A DNA stretch of 64,000 nucleotides from Aquabacterium sp. (GCA_030654395.1 JAURXM010000076.1:1-64000), one strand, 5' to 3'. Counted from the first letter of the stretch, positions 19,306-28,134 are shown. Notes: generated from the sequence alone by a model not told the origin. Translations and numbers: made by a program.

Positions 19306-20499
19306 TCACAGCGTCACGCTCCACTGCACCACAGGGCGGCTAGGCTGCCAGCCGCGCATGCGGCCCAGGGGTGCGGCCTGTGCCAGTTCAATGCGCAGTA
19401 GCGCACCGCCGTGTTGGGCGTGCAGTTGCAGCAGGGTGGATTCGGTTTCCAGCGTCACGGAATTCACCACCAAGCGGCAGCCTGTGGGCGCTATGGACTG
19501 CAATGCTGTGAACAAAGCCATGTCAAAGCCGCCGCCTACAAAAATGGCCTGGGGCGTGGGCAAGCCTGCCAGCAGTGTGTGCGTGTTGTTGTGTGTGTCA
19601 CCCTGGTTCACGCTCAGGCGGTGGTCGATGCCAAAGGATGCGGCGTTGGCGCGGATGTTCGTCACCCGTTCGGCGTTTTGCTCGACCGCACTGGAGGTGC
19701 CGCCCGCCAAACACCACTCCACCGACACCGAACCCGAGCCCGCACCCAGGTCCCACAAGTGTTCGCCGGGACGCGGTGCCAGGGCGCTGAGGGTGAGCGC
19801 GCGGATGGGAGACTTGGTGATTTGCCCGTCATGGGCAAAGCCGCTGTCCGGCAGGCCAGGGGTGTTTGCAAGCCCCGGCGGGCCGACCACCTGAACAGCC
19901 ACTGCCACTGGGCTTTGGATGTCTGCAAAGTCAAGCCCGTGGGCGGGGCACTGGCGTATACGTTCACGCGGGCCGCCCAATGCCTCAAGCACCCACAGCG
20001 AAGATGAGCCATAGCCTTGCTGTGTGAGCCACTGCGCAAAGTCGTACACTGCCGGGCCATCGCGCAGCAAGCACAGCAGTTGCGCGCCGCCATGCAGGGC
20101 AGGGCGGGTGCGGGCAAAGGGCGCAGCGTGCAGGCCGAAGCAGTGCACCTGCTCCAAGCGCCATCCCAGACGGGATGCAGCCAGCGAAAAAGTAGAGGGA
20201 GCTGGAAAAGCCTGCCATTCGCCGGGCACCAAGTGGTTTGCCAAACTGCCGCCTGCACCAAACCAGAACGGGTCGCCCGAAGCCAGCACCACCACCGGCT
20301 GGCCGCGCAGGGCCAGCACCGGGGTTACATCAAACGGCAGCGGCCACTCACGGCCCCGGCCGCCCACACCGGCCAGCGCCAGATGCCGTGCACCGCCAAA
20401 CACGTGTTGCGCCTGGGCCAGGGCCGAGCGGCTACCATCGCCCAGACCATGCAAACCATCTTCACCGATTCCAATGATTGACAGCCAAGGTTCAGACAT
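19306..20499 (-). CDS. cobL: precorrin-6Y C5,15-methyltransferase (decarboxylating) CobL
   Basis: Bifunctional enzyme of 397 residues that methylates C-5 and C-15 and decarboxylates the C-12 acetate, yielding precorrin-8. The N-terminal CbiE-like half has IIGIGEDGLHGLG and LASGDPFWFGAGG. The C-terminal CbiT-like half has the Rossmann SAM motif WDLGAGSGSVSVEW near residue 245. The start at MSEPWLSI (20499) fits the family; the track's upstream 31 residues do not. The start codon lies face to face with the cobK start on the other strand. Confidence 0.95.
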   Translation of the reverse strand: MSEPWLSIIGIGEDGLHGLGDGSRSALAQAQHVFGGARHLALAGVGGRGREWPLPFDVTPVLALRGQPVVVLASGDPFWFGAGGSLANHLVPGEWQAFPAPSTFSLAASRLGWRLEQVHCFGLHAAPFARTRPALHGGAQLLCLLRDGPAVYDFAQWLTQQGYGSSSLWVLEALGGPRERIRQCPAHGLDFADIQSPVAVAVQVVGPPGLANTPGLPDSGFAHDGQITKSPIRALTLSALAPRPGEHLWDLGAGSGSVSVEWCLAGGTSSAVEQNAERVTNIRANAASFGIDHRLSVNQGDTHNNTHTLLAGLPTPQAIFVGGGFDMALFTALQSIAPTGCRLVVNSVTLETESTLLQLHAQHGGALLRIELAQAAPLGRMRGWQPSRPVVQWSVTL

Positions 20500-21262
20500 G
20501 GCGCGCGGCTCCTTGCGGGTTCTTGTGCTGGGGGGCACCCTTGATGCCAGCCGCTTGGCGCAAGCGTTGGCGCAGGCTGGGGTGGACGGCATATTTTCTT
20601 ATGCAGGCCGCACCAGCGCTCCAATAGCCCAGCCGCTGCCCACCCGCGTGGGCGGCTTTGGCGGCGTGGCTGGTTTGCAGACCTTTTTGCAGACTGAGCG
20701 CATCACCCATGTGGTGGACGCCACCCACCCGTTTGCCGCGCAAATGAGCAGCAACGCAGTGCTGGCATGTGCTGGTGCGGGCGTGCCCCTGCTGGCGCTG
20801 GAGCGGCCCGCGTGGCAGGCTCAGTCTGGTGATGTGTGGCACCACGTGCCCGATATAGCCGCTGCGGTGCAGGCCCTGCCCACCGAGCCTGCCCGGGTGT
20901 TTTTGGCCATTGGTCGCCAGCAGGTGGCGCCGTTTTTGGCTTGCGCGCAGCATTGGTACCTGTTGCGCTTGGTCGATCCGGTGGTCGATTCGATTTTGGA
21001 TTTGCCCGCCGAGCGCGGCCATGTGGTGCTGGACCGGGGACCGTTCACCGTGGAGAGCGACCGGGCCTTGCTGCAAGCCCATGGCATCACCCACATTGCC
21101 TCGAAAAACTCGGGCGGCGCGGGCGCGCAGGCCAAGCTGCTGGCCGCCCGCGAGTTGGGCTTGCCGGTGATTCTGATCGACCGGCCCTTCATCCCCATAC
21201 GCCATAGGGTTCACAGCGTAAATGATGCCCTGCGCTGGCTGGGCTTGGTAGGTAGCTATTAA
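20498..21262 (+). CDS. cobK: precorrin-6A reductase CobK
   Basis: NADPH-dependent reduction of precorrin-6A to dihydro form (precorrin-6B). 254 residues. RVLVLGGTLDASRLA at the start is the family's nucleotide-binding loop; VVDATHPFAAQMSSNA near residue 80, FLAIGRQQ and ASKNSGGAGAQAKL are typical CobK motifs. The start chosen is ATG 20498; the track's long N-terminal extension is antisense to cobL. It is the only + strand gene in block 2. Its stop falls in a hairpin shared with the convergent cobJ end. Confidence 0.93.
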   Translation: MARGSLRVLVLGGTLDASRLAQALAQAGVDGIFSYAGRTSAPIAQPLPTRVGGFGGVAGLQTFLQTERITHVVDATHPFAAQMSSNAVLACAGAGVPLLALERPAWQAQSGDVWHHVPDIAAAVQALPTEPARVFLAIGRQQVAPFLACAQHWYLLRLVDPVVDSILDLPAERGHVVLDRGPFTVESDRALLQAHGITHIASKNSGGAGAQAKLLAARELGLPVILIDRPFIPIRHRVHSVNDALRWLGLVGSY

Positions 21263-21273
21263 ATTCATAGCGC
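21253..21273. repeat. GCTAT-ATAGC hairpin holding both cobK and cobJ stop codons
   Basis: GCTAT (21255-21259), a 7-base A/T loop and ATAGC (21267-21271). The cobK TAA (21260-21262) and the cobJ TGA (complement of 21265-21267) both fall in it. The same stem type occurs in cobN (3973) and near the end of cbiB (28087). Confidence 0.5.
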
Positions 21274-22014
21274 TGAGCGCGGTGTATAGACGAAGCGGCC
21301 CACACGGCGGGTAGCGCTGTTGCCTACGATAACCACAGTGCGCATATCGGCCATCTCGGGGGTCGCCTCTGCCAGGCAGACGGTCAGCAACTTTTCTTCC
21401 GCCGTACTCACGGCACGGGCAAAGGTGATGAGCCGGTCTGGGCCGCAGGTCTCGCGCAATACCTCCAGCACGCGGCCAAAGGTGTGGGGGCGGCTGGCCG
21501 AGCGGGGGTTGTAGAACGCCATCGCAAAGTCGGCCCCGGCCGCGGCGCGCACGCGTGCTTCGATCAACGCGGCGGGCTTGAGGTTGTCGCTCAGGTTGAT
21601 GGCGCAGAAGTCATGGCCCAAGGGCGCACCGGCGCGTGCCGCCGCCGCCAGCATGGCGGTGATGCCGGGCAGAACGCGAATGTCCAGTGCCTGCCAGTCC
21701 GGGCGGCCCACCAAAGCTTCAAATACCGCAGAGGCCATGGCAAACACACCAGGGTCGCCGGAGGACACGATGACCACTTGCTTGCCGCTAGAGGCCATTT
21801 GCAGCGCCGCGCGGGCGCGGTCCATCTCGACCCGGTTGTCAGACGCATGCAGCGTGAGACCGGGGCGCGGTGCGATGCGGGCCACGTAGGGGATGTAACC
21901 CACGATGTCGGTGGCGGCGTCAATGGCAGAAGTCACTTCGGGCGTTACCAGTTGCGGATCGCCGGGCCCTAGCCCGGCAATGCAGAGCCAGCCCTGCACA
22001 CTATCCGGGTTCAT
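21265..22014 (-). CDS. cobJ: precorrin-3B C17-methyltransferase CobJ
   Basis: Methylates C-17 and contracts the ring, giving precorrin-4. 249 residues with tetrapyrrole-methylase motifs: IAGLGPGDPQLVTPE near the N-terminus, VIVSSGDPGVFAMA near 78, VLPGITAMLAAAAR and AFYNPRSASRP (the YNP motif of CobJ/CbiH). The start is set at ATG 22014, overlapping cobI by 4 bases. The track's 20-residue extension is inside cobI. Confidence 0.95.
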   Translation of the reverse strand: MNPDSVQGWLCIAGLGPGDPQLVTPEVTSAIDAATDIVGYIPYVARIAPRPGLTLHASDNRVEMDRARAALQMASSGKQVVIVSSGDPGVFAMASAVFEALVGRPDWQALDIRVLPGITAMLAAAARAGAPLGHDFCAINLSDNLKPAALIEARVRAAAGADFAMAFYNPRSASRPHTFGRVLEVLRETCGPDRLITFARAVSTAEEKLLTVCLAEATPEMADMRTVVIVGNSATRRVGRFVYTPRSAL

Positions 22015-22742
22015 TCCAGCACCTCGGGGCGGCGGCCGCTGCCGTGCACCAGCACGATGGCGAAGTAGGGGCAATCGCTGCCATCTACTTCAGCCAGCTT
22101 CATGACCCGCTGGCCGGGCATGGTGCCGCGCTCAATGAGCCAGGCCTGCTCCAATCGGCCGGAGCGGGCCAGTGCGCTGCGCACGCGGGGCAGGTTGCGG
22201 CCAGTTTTCATGACAACCAGTGCGTCGGCGGTGTGCATATGGCGCACCAACTCGTCTTCGGGCAGGGTGCCCATGAGCACGGTCATCACATCGTCGCCCC
22301 AGGTAATGGGCACGCCAGTCGCAGACCAGCAGCCCACCATGCCGGGGATGCCGGGAATCACGTCCACCGTGGCGCGGCCTTGCAGCCGGGTGTAGAGATG
22401 CATGAACGAGCCATAGAAAAACGGGTCGCCCTCACACAACACCAGAACATCTTCGGTCTGGGCGAGTTCGGCCAAGCGCTTGGCCCAGTCGTCGTAAAAC
22501 GTGGCCAGGCAGTGGATGTATTCGGGGCTGTCAAACGGTAGCTCGGTGGTGACCGGGTATTCCATGGGGTACTCGACCACACCGGGGGTCAGCATGCCTT
22601 CCACAATGCGGCGGGCCTGGCCGGGGCGGCCTTTTTTGCGGAAGTAGGCTACGTGGCTGGCGCTACGGATGGCGCGGTCGGAGCGCACGCTCATCAAGTC
22701 GGGGTCGCCGGGGCCTAAACCGGCGCAGAGGATGCGGCCCAT
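22011..22742 (-). CDS. cobI: precorrin-2 C20-methyltransferase CobI
   Basis: Adds the C-20 methyl group to precorrin-2, making precorrin-3A. 243 residues. GLGPGDPDLMSVRSDRAI opens the protein; FDSPEYIHCLATFYDDWA, LCEGDPFFYGSFMHLY and VIPGIPGMVGCWSATG are the expected CobI/CbiL motifs. The start overlaps the cobH stop by one base and the stop overlaps cobJ, so cobH-I-J are coupled. Confidence 0.95.
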   Translation of the reverse strand: MGRILCAGLGPGDPDLMSVRSDRAIRSASHVAYFRKKGRPGQARRIVEGMLTPGVVEYPMEYPVTTELPFDSPEYIHCLATFYDDWAKRLAELAQTEDVLVLCEGDPFFYGSFMHLYTRLQGRATVDVIPGIPGMVGCWSATGVPITWGDDVMTVLMGTLPEDELVRHMHTADALVVMKTGRNLPRVRSALARSGRLEQAWLIERGTMPGQRVMKLAEVDGSDCPYFAIVLVHGSGRRPEVLE

Positions 22743-23374
22743 CAGATTTCCCTCCGACTGGCGAGTGCGTTTACGGCTGCCACGGTGATGGCGCTTCCAC
22801 CCAGGCGGCCCAGCACCACCATGGCGGGTACGGGCATGTCGGCCATCAGGGCGGCTTTGGATTCGGCAGCGCCCACAAAGCCCACGGGGCAGCCGATGAT
22901 GGCTGCAGGGCGTGGGCAGGCGGGGTCTTGCAGCATGTTGAGCAGGTGAAACAGCGCGGTGGGCGCATTGCCGATGGCGACTACGGCACCGGCCAAATGG
23001 GGGCGCCAGAGTTCCAGCGCAGCCGCGCTGCGGGTGGTGCCCATGCGCTCTGCCAGATCGCGCACGCTGGGGTCTTGCAGGGTGCAGATGATGGCGTTGT
23101 CGGCTGGCAGGCGGGTGCGGGTGATGCCTTCACTCACCATGCGCACATCGCACAAGATAGGGGCACCGGCCTCCAGCGCAGTGCGGGTAGCGTCAGCCAT
23201 GCCGTCGGTAAAGCGCACATGGGCCTCCAGCCCGACCATGCCGGTGGCGTGGACCATGCGGACGACGGCCAGCTCTTCAGCGGCGCTGAAGCGGCTTAGG
23301 TCGGCTTCAGCACGGATGATGGCAAAAGACTGTCGGTAGATGGCATCGCCATCGGTCTCATAGGTGTGGCGCAT
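22742..23374 (-). CDS. cobH: precorrin-8X methylmutase CobH
   Basis: Moves the methyl group from C-11 to C-12 to make hydrogenobyrinic acid. 210 residues, normal for CobH/CbiC. RMVHATGMVGLEAHVRF near residues 42-58 carries the catalytic histidine. GAPILCDVRMVSEGI, AIGNAPTALFHLL and GCPVGFVGAAESKAAL are family motifs. The first 17 bases overlap the end of cobG. Confidence 0.95.
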   Translation of the reverse strand: MRHTYETDGDAIYRQSFAIIRAEADLSRFSAAEELAVVRMVHATGMVGLEAHVRFTDGMADATRTALEAGAPILCDVRMVSEGITRTRLPADNAIICTLQDPSVRDLAERMGTTRSAAALELWRPHLAGAVVAIGNAPTALFHLLNMLQDPACPRPAAIIGCPVGFVGAAESKAALMADMPVPAMVVLGRLGGSAITVAAVNALASRREI

Positions 23375-24566
23375 GCGCTAGCTGTTTTAAATGGGCGGCG
23401 ATAGCCGCTGGATTCAGATCGCGCGCATCCGGTGGGGATGCGGCGGTGCCGTGTTGTATCAGATCAAACCCTGCGGACGTGGCCACCAGCGTGAGGGCTT
23501 TGTGCGGGTGCGCGCAGCCTTTGCTGCAGCCCGATACATGCAATGTGTGACTTGGCGGAACCAACGGCGCCAACGCCTGGGCTAGCGCCCGCGTGGGTGC
23601 AGCAGCCTGAGTGCAGCCAGGCGCACCGGTGCAGGCGCTGACGCGCAGACGTACATCGTTGGCGTGGGTGATGAGTGTGGGCCGTGCGGGCACCCTCTGG
23701 GCGCCTTCCACCAGCACACTGCGCCACGGAGTGAGGCGTAAAGGGCTTAGGGCGGACAGTGTGCGCAGTGTGTCCACAGACATCTGGCCGAATTCGAAGC
23801 CCACCACGCAGCCTTGCGGCACCAGGCCCCAGGGTGGGCAGGCCGCATGCGCGGCGGGTACCGGGGTGCTTGCCAGATGGGCGGGCACGGGCGTGTGGGC
23901 GACCAAGGCTGCCATGCGGCCACGCCCGAATGATGCGCCGCCTGCCGTGATAAACCAGTGCGCCAGTTCCGTGGCCCGCGCGATAGCGCACTCTGCGGAA
24001 GCGACCACGCCGCGAGTGCTGCCGTTGGCATAGACCAAAAAACCCTGAGCGTGGCGCTCCAATCGGATGTCGGCCGAGCAGTCGCGCAGCACCGGGGTAG
24101 GGCCACAGTCCAGCGCAAAGCCGAATTTAGCGGGGAGTTGGGGGGCGGTTGGCTGCGCCAAGGCCTCTGTGAGTACCTGCGCAAGTGCCTGTGTGCCGTC
24201 GCCAGCCTCCCAAAATGGCGACACGAGGAGGTTTCGGCGCGATTCGGCGTTGATATCGGTGTCAATCAAGCCCAGGGCTTGCAGACCTGCCAGCAGGGCA
24301 GGGTAGTCTGCATCGGCAATGCCGCGCAGTTGCAAGTTCGCACGGCTGGTCAGGTCGAGCAGGGGCTGGGCGTAGCGCGCAGCCAAATCAGCAATGCCCT
24401 GGCCTTGCGCCTGGGTCAAACGCCCCAGTGGCGCTCGGATGCGCAGCACCAGCCCATCCCCAGAGGGCATGGGGCGCAGTGCACCGGGGCACCAGCCTTG
24501 GATGTGCGCAGCGTGGGTAGCCTTGGTAGCGTCGGGGTGGGCGGGCATGGTTGGCAAGGGAATCAC
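23358..24566 (-). CDS. cobG: precorrin-3B synthase CobG
   Basis: Oxygen-dependent hydroxylation of precorrin-3A to precorrin-3B; CobG marks the aerobic route. About 400 residues, with a sulfite/nitrite-reductase-like fold. Cofactor ligands appear in CTGAPGC and SGCSKGCAHP near residues 310-350, fitting a 4Fe-4S cluster. DLTSRANLQLRG near residue 72 is the ferredoxin-like repeat. Start ATG 24566 or 24548 (MPAHP) are both possible. It is the first gene of the minus-strand cobG-H-I-J operon. Confidence 0.92.
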   Translation of the reverse strand: MIPLPTMPAHPDATKATHAAHIQGWCPGALRPMPSGDGLVLRIRAPLGRLTQAQGQGIADLAARYAQPLLDLTSRANLQLRGIADADYPALLAGLQALGLIDTDINAESRRNLLVSPFWEAGDGTQALAQVLTEALAQPTAPQLPAKFGFALDCGPTPVLRDCSADIRLERHAQGFLVYANGSTRGVVASAECAIARATELAHWFITAGGASFGRGRMAALVAHTPVPAHLASTPVPAAHAACPPWGLVPQGCVVGFEFGQMSVDTLRTLSALSPLRLTPWRSVLVEGAQRVPARPTLITHANDVRLRVSACTGAPGCTQAAAPTRALAQALAPLVPPSHTLHVSGCSKGCAHPHKALTLVATSAGFDLIQHGTAASPPDARDLNPAAIAAHLKQLAHAPHL

Positions 24567-24635
24567 ATTCCTGGTCTAAGGATTTACAAGGATGAAACCC
24601 AGGGTTTGCAAAGCCTGCAAGTATCGCATCCATCG

Positions 24636-24723
24636 CCCGGTGAAAAGCCCATGCGCTGCGCCCGCAAGCTGAACGCCCGCTTGGCGCACGTATGATGGGC
24701 CGCCTCGTGATCGGCCCAATTTT
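24636..24723 (+). promoter_or_regulatory. possible short cobalamin-riboswitch-like leader of cobA
   Basis: CCCGGTGAAAAGCCC then GCTGCGCCCGCAAGCTGAA resembles the core of cobalamin riboswitches (GGTGxAAxTCC...GCTGxCCCCGCAACTG). A GGGCCG-N9-CGGCCC hairpin (24697-24717) with AATTTT follows, immediately before the cobA start. The usual GCCACTG segment and B12 box are missing, so this is a compact variant, a relic or chance. Confidence 0.35.
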
Positions 24724-24725
24724 CC

Positions 24726-25481
24726 ATGACTGAACGTTTTTCTTTTTCTGCCCAAGGCTTTGTTTGCATCGTCGGTGCCGGTCCGGGTCCGCTGGACCTG
24801 ATGACCCTGCGCGCGCTGGACCGGCTGCGCCGCGCCGATGTGGTGGTGCACGACCGCCTGGTCAGCACAGAAGTGCTGGACCAGATTCCACCCCAAGCCC
24901 AGCGCGTCTATGTGGGCAAGGCCTTGGGCGACCACGCGGTGCCGCAAGAGGGTATTCACGCATTACTGGTCGCACATGCCCGGCGCGGCAGCCGCGTGGT
25001 GCGCCTCAAAGGGGGTGACCCCTATGTGTTTGGTCGCGGCGGGGAAGAGGTGCAGGCCTTGCAGGCCGAAGGCATTGCTTTTGAGGTGGTGCCGGGTGTG
25101 ACAGCGGCCAGCGGTTGTTCGGCGGCGGCGGGCATTCCATTGACGCACCGCGATCTTGCGGGTAGTTGTGTGTTTTTGCCCGGCCATTTGGCGCAAGACG
25201 ATGCCACCCACGACTGGCGGGCTCTGGCCCGGCCCGGACAGACGCGGGTTTTCTACATGGGTGTGCAGCGCCTGGCGCAGATTGCACAGCAGCTGTTCAG
25301 CCATGGCTTGGCACCGGACACGCCAGCCGCTATCGTGCGCGACGGCACACGCCCTACGCAAACGGTAATCGCATGCAGTCTGCGGCGCTTGGTAGAAATG
25401 GCCCCAGCCTATGGCCCCCAACCCGGTTTGTTGATTATTGGAGAGACGGTGCGTATGAGCCCCCACTACCATGCCGATTGA
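24726..25481 (+). CDS. cobA: uroporphyrinogen-III C-methyltransferase CobA (SUMT)
   Basis: Methylates uroporphyrinogen III at C-2 and C-7 to make precorrin-2, the entry to corrin and sirohaem synthesis. 251 residues, a CobA-type enzyme without CysG dehydrogenase domains. Motifs are VGAGPGPLDLMTLRAL near the start, VRLKGGDPYVFGRGGEE near 92 and VVPGVTAASGCSAAAGIPLTHR near 121. It begins block 3 and overlaps the first bluB by 11 bases. Confidence 0.95.
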   Translation: MTERFSFSAQGFVCIVGAGPGPLDLMTLRALDRLRRADVVVHDRLVSTEVLDQIPPQAQRVYVGKALGDHAVPQEGIHALLVAHARRGSRVVRLKGGDPYVFGRGGEEVQALQAEGIAFEVVPGVTAASGCSAAAGIPLTHRDLAGSCVFLPGHLAQDDATHDWRALARPGQTRVFYMGVQRLAQIAQQLFSHGLAPDTPAAIVRDGTRPTQTVIACSLRRLVEMAPAYGPQPGLLIIGETVRMSPHYHAD

Positions 25482-26202
25482 CGCGCCGATTGTCACCCTG
25501 ACCCAGGTCAAGGCTCAGGCCTTCACGCAAGCCGAGGTTGATGCGGTGTACCGCGCCATTTTCGAGCGACGCGACATGCGGCACTTTGCGGGTGGCAGCG
25601 TGGCGCCTGAGGTGATGCGCCGCCTGCTGACCGCCGCGCACCACGCGCCCAGTGTGGGTTTTATGCAGCCCTGGCGCTTTGTGCGGGTGGCATCCAGCGT
25701 TTTGCGCACCCAATTGCAGGCAATAGTGGAGCAGGAGCGGGTGCAAACCGCCCGAGCCCTTGGCCAGCGCGAAGACGAATTCATGCGGCTCAAGGTCGAA
25801 GGCCTGCAAGATGCCGCCGAAGTCTGGGTGGTAGCGCTGGCCGACGGGCGCGAAAAACATATTTTTGGGCGGCGCACCCTGCCGCAAATGGACCTGGCCT
25901 CGGCCGCCTGTGCCATTCAAAACCTGTGGCTGGCCGCACGCGCCGAAGGGCTTGGCATGGGCTGGGTCTCGCTGTTCGACCCCGCTGCGGTGGCCGCCTT
26001 GTTGCAACTGCCCGCCGGGGCCGACCCGATTGCTTTGCTGTGCATAGGACCGGTGCACGGGTTTTATGAAGAACCCATGCTGCAACAAGAGCGCTGGGCC
26101 AAGCGTTGCCCGCTGGATGAACTCCTGTTTGAAGACGCTTGGGGCCAACCCTTAAAATCATTTATTCATCAGGCCACTGGGGCCAAGGTACACACGAAAT
26201 GA
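25471..26202 (+). CDS. bluB: 5,6-dimethylbenzimidazole synthase BluB (copy 1)
   Basis: Flavin-destroying enzyme that turns reduced FMN into 5,6-dimethylbenzimidazole, the lower ligand of B12. 243 residues. FERRDMRHF contains the conserved aspartate, followed by [44 protein letters not shown] and the terminal WGQPL. The DNA overlaps cobA by 11 bases and the stop overlaps the broken bioB start by 4 (ATGA). A second BluB (30947-31711) is closer to the usual RRDVRGQFLP type; the two share the core but differ in the middle segment. Confidence 0.88.
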   Translation: MPIDAPIVTLTQVKAQAFTQAEVDAVYRAIFERRDMRHFAGGSVAPEVMRRLLTAAHHAPSVGFMQPWRFVRVASSVLRTQLQAIVEQERVQTARALGQREDEFMRLKVEGLQDAAEVWVVALADGREKHIFGRRTLPQMDLASAACAIQNLWLAARAEGLGMGWVSLFDPAAVAALLQLPAGADPIALLCIGPVHGFYEEPMLQQERWAKRCPLDELLFEDAWGQPLKSFIHQATGAKVHTK

Positions 26203-27067
26203 CAATGGCCACCGAAACCCCGACTTCATCTCCTGTCGCCGTCAGTCAACCCATGACGTTCCATGCCCCGCACAAATCGCCCGCTGCCCCGAAGATTGTG
26301 GCTATTGTCCCCAGTCGGGGCACTTTGACACTGGCGTCGAGGCTGGCAAGCTGATGGGTGTGGAGGCCGTGCGTGATGCCGCTTTCGTCGCCCACGCCGC
26401 TGGCGCCACCCGCTTCTGCATGGGTGCCGCCTGGCGCGCCCCCAAAGACCGCGATGTGGAGGCGGTCAAGGCCACGGGCCTGGAGTCCTGCGCCACGCTG
26501 GGTATGCTGGGCGAAGTCCATGCCGAAGCCTTGCGTGATGCCGGGCTGGACTATGACAACCACAACCTGGACAGCCCACCCGATTTTTATGGAGACGTCA
26601 TTACCACCCGCGACTACCAGGACCGCCTTGACACCCTGACCCGTGTTCGCAATGCCGGTGTGAGTGTGTGCTGCGGCGGCATTGTCGGCTTGGGTGAATC
26701 GCGCCTGCAGCGCGCCGACTTGTTCGCCGAGCTAACTAACCTGGCGTCGTATCCTGAATCCGTGCCGATTAACCATTTGACCAAGGTCGAGGGCATACCC
26801 CTGGCCAACCAGGCCGACCTGTACCCGCTGGAATTTGTGCGCACCATTGCCCTGGCTCGCATCACCATGCCCCTGACCCGTGTGTGCCTTTCCGCCGGGC
26901 GCCAGAGTATTGGCGACGAGGTGCAGGCCCTGTGTTTTGTGGGCGGTGCCAATTCCATCTTCTACGGAGACAAGCTGCTCACCACGGCCAACCCCAAAGG
27001 CAATACCGATATGGACTTTTTGGACCGTCTGGACCTTAAAGCCGGCCACCCCATGTCCCGCGATTGA
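26199..27067 (+). pseudogene. bioB: biotin synthase BioB, broken by an internal deletion with frameshift
   Basis: The ATG at 26199 overlaps the bluB stop and opens a frame ([15 protein letters not shown]...FHAPHK) that resembles a Comamonadaceae BioB N-terminus but stops at 26354. The rest of BioB is in another frame: [17 protein letters not shown] (from about 26290) holds the radical-SAM CxxxCxxC cysteines. It continues to a normal C-terminus ([20 protein letters not shown]-like [32 protein letters not shown]). The ~45-50 residues usually lying before CPEDC are missing. No ATG, GTG or TTG precedes CPEDC in its frame; the track's start at 26354 lies after the cluster-binding cysteines. Confidence 0.85.
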
Positions 27068-27084
27068 ACCGCGACTAAAGGGGA

Positions 27085-28134
27085 ATGATGGAACTCGCTG
27101 TGGCTTTGCTCGTCGCCTTAGGTATTGACCGATGGTTGGGCGAGCCGCGCGAGAGCCTGCACCCTGTGGTGTGGATGGGCAATTACCTGGTCTGCGTCGG
27201 AGCCTGGGTGCAACGTCATACCCAACAAGCGACATCTAAGGACCCGGATTACAAGTCTTTTTGGCTCGCAGCCATTGCTTGGTGTGCGGGAGCGGCTTTG
27301 GTTTTAATAGGAGCCTGGCGCTTGGAGTACGCCGTGCTCTGGGTCTGTGATGGGTTGCTTTTCAACGTTGGGGGCGGTATCGTTCCGGCCTGGGATTCAC
27401 CGCTGATGCACTCGCTGCTGGCGGGTCTGTTGTTGGGCCTGCTGCTCAAACCTTTGCTGGCCTGGGCCCTGTTGCGCAGCTCAGTGCAAGAGATCGAAAG
27501 CGCACTGGATGTGTCACTGGACGCTGGGCGTGAGCGCTTGCGTTGGCTGGTCAGCCGCGACGTGAATCAGCTCAGCGAAGCCCAAGTGCGCGAAAGCGCC
27601 ATTGAAACATTGGCCGAGAACCTGAACGACTCGGTCATCGCGCCCCTGTTCTGGTTTGTGCTACTGGGGCTGCCGGGTGCGGCCTTCTACCGCTTTGCCA
27701 ATACGGCGGACGCCATGTGGGGCTACCGCGGCGTCTCCCAAGGCCACAATTGGGAGTGGGCTGGCAAGTGGGCGGCGCGCTCCGACGATGTATTGAGTTG
27801 GATACCCGCGCGCCTGACGGCCTTGCTGTTGTGGGCGGCATCTGTGATGACCCCTGGGCGGGGCCCTGTAGCGTGGGGTCGCCTGCCCGCGCAGGCCCGC
27901 CGCACAACCTCACCCAACAGCGGCTGGCCCATGGCCGCCATGGCGCTGGCACTGCGCGTGTGCCTGCACAAGCCGGGTGTCTATGCCCTTAACGAAGGCG
28001 CAAGGGCGCCGGTGGCTGCGGATACCGCATTGGCCGTGCATTTGGCATCAAAAGCACTGCTAGCGCTCATATACCTTGCGCTGGCAACTATAGTTTTGAT
28101 AGTCATTTTGGCAAAGCAGGGAGGAGCGCCATGA
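27085..28134 (+). CDS. cobD: adenosylcobinamide-phosphate synthase CbiB/CobD
   Basis: Membrane enzyme attaching aminopropanol (or its phosphate) to adenosylcobyric acid. 349 residues with several hydrophobic helices. Family motifs include LGIDRWLGEPRESLHPVVWMGN at the start, LSEAQVRESAIETLAENLNDSVIAPLFW near 165-192 and NTADAMWGYRG. The AAAGGGGAATG context gives a good ribosome binding site. The last ~25 residues (SKALLALIYLALATIVLIVILAKQ) are hydrophobic and coincide with an A/T-rich repeat-like stretch. The stop overlaps cobC. Confidence 0.93.
   Translation: MMELAVALLVALGIDRWLGEPRESLHPVVWMGNYLVCVGAWVQRHTQQATSKDPDYKSFWLAAIAWCAGAALVLIGAWRLEYAVLWVCDGLLFNVGGGIVPAWDSPLMHSLLAGLLLGLLLKPLLAWALLRSSVQEIESALDVSLDAGRERLRWLVSRDVNQLSEAQVRESAIETLAENLNDSVIAPLFWFVLLGLPGAAFYRFANTADAMWGYRGVSQGHNWEWAGKWAARSDDVLSWIPARLTALLLWAASVMTPGRGPVAWGRLPAQARRTTSPNSGWPMAAMALALRVCLHKPGVYALNEGARAPVAADTALAVHLASKALLALIYLALATIVLIVILAKQGGAP
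28048..28103. repeat. A/T-rich hairpin element at the 3' end of cbiB/cobD
   Basis: GCTAGCGCTCATAT...GCGCTGG leads into ACTAT-AGTTTTG-ATAGT (28087-28103). It resembles the element in cobN (3928-3989) and the hairpin between cobK and cobJ. It encodes part of the hydrophobic C-terminus of CbiB. Confidence 0.4.
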
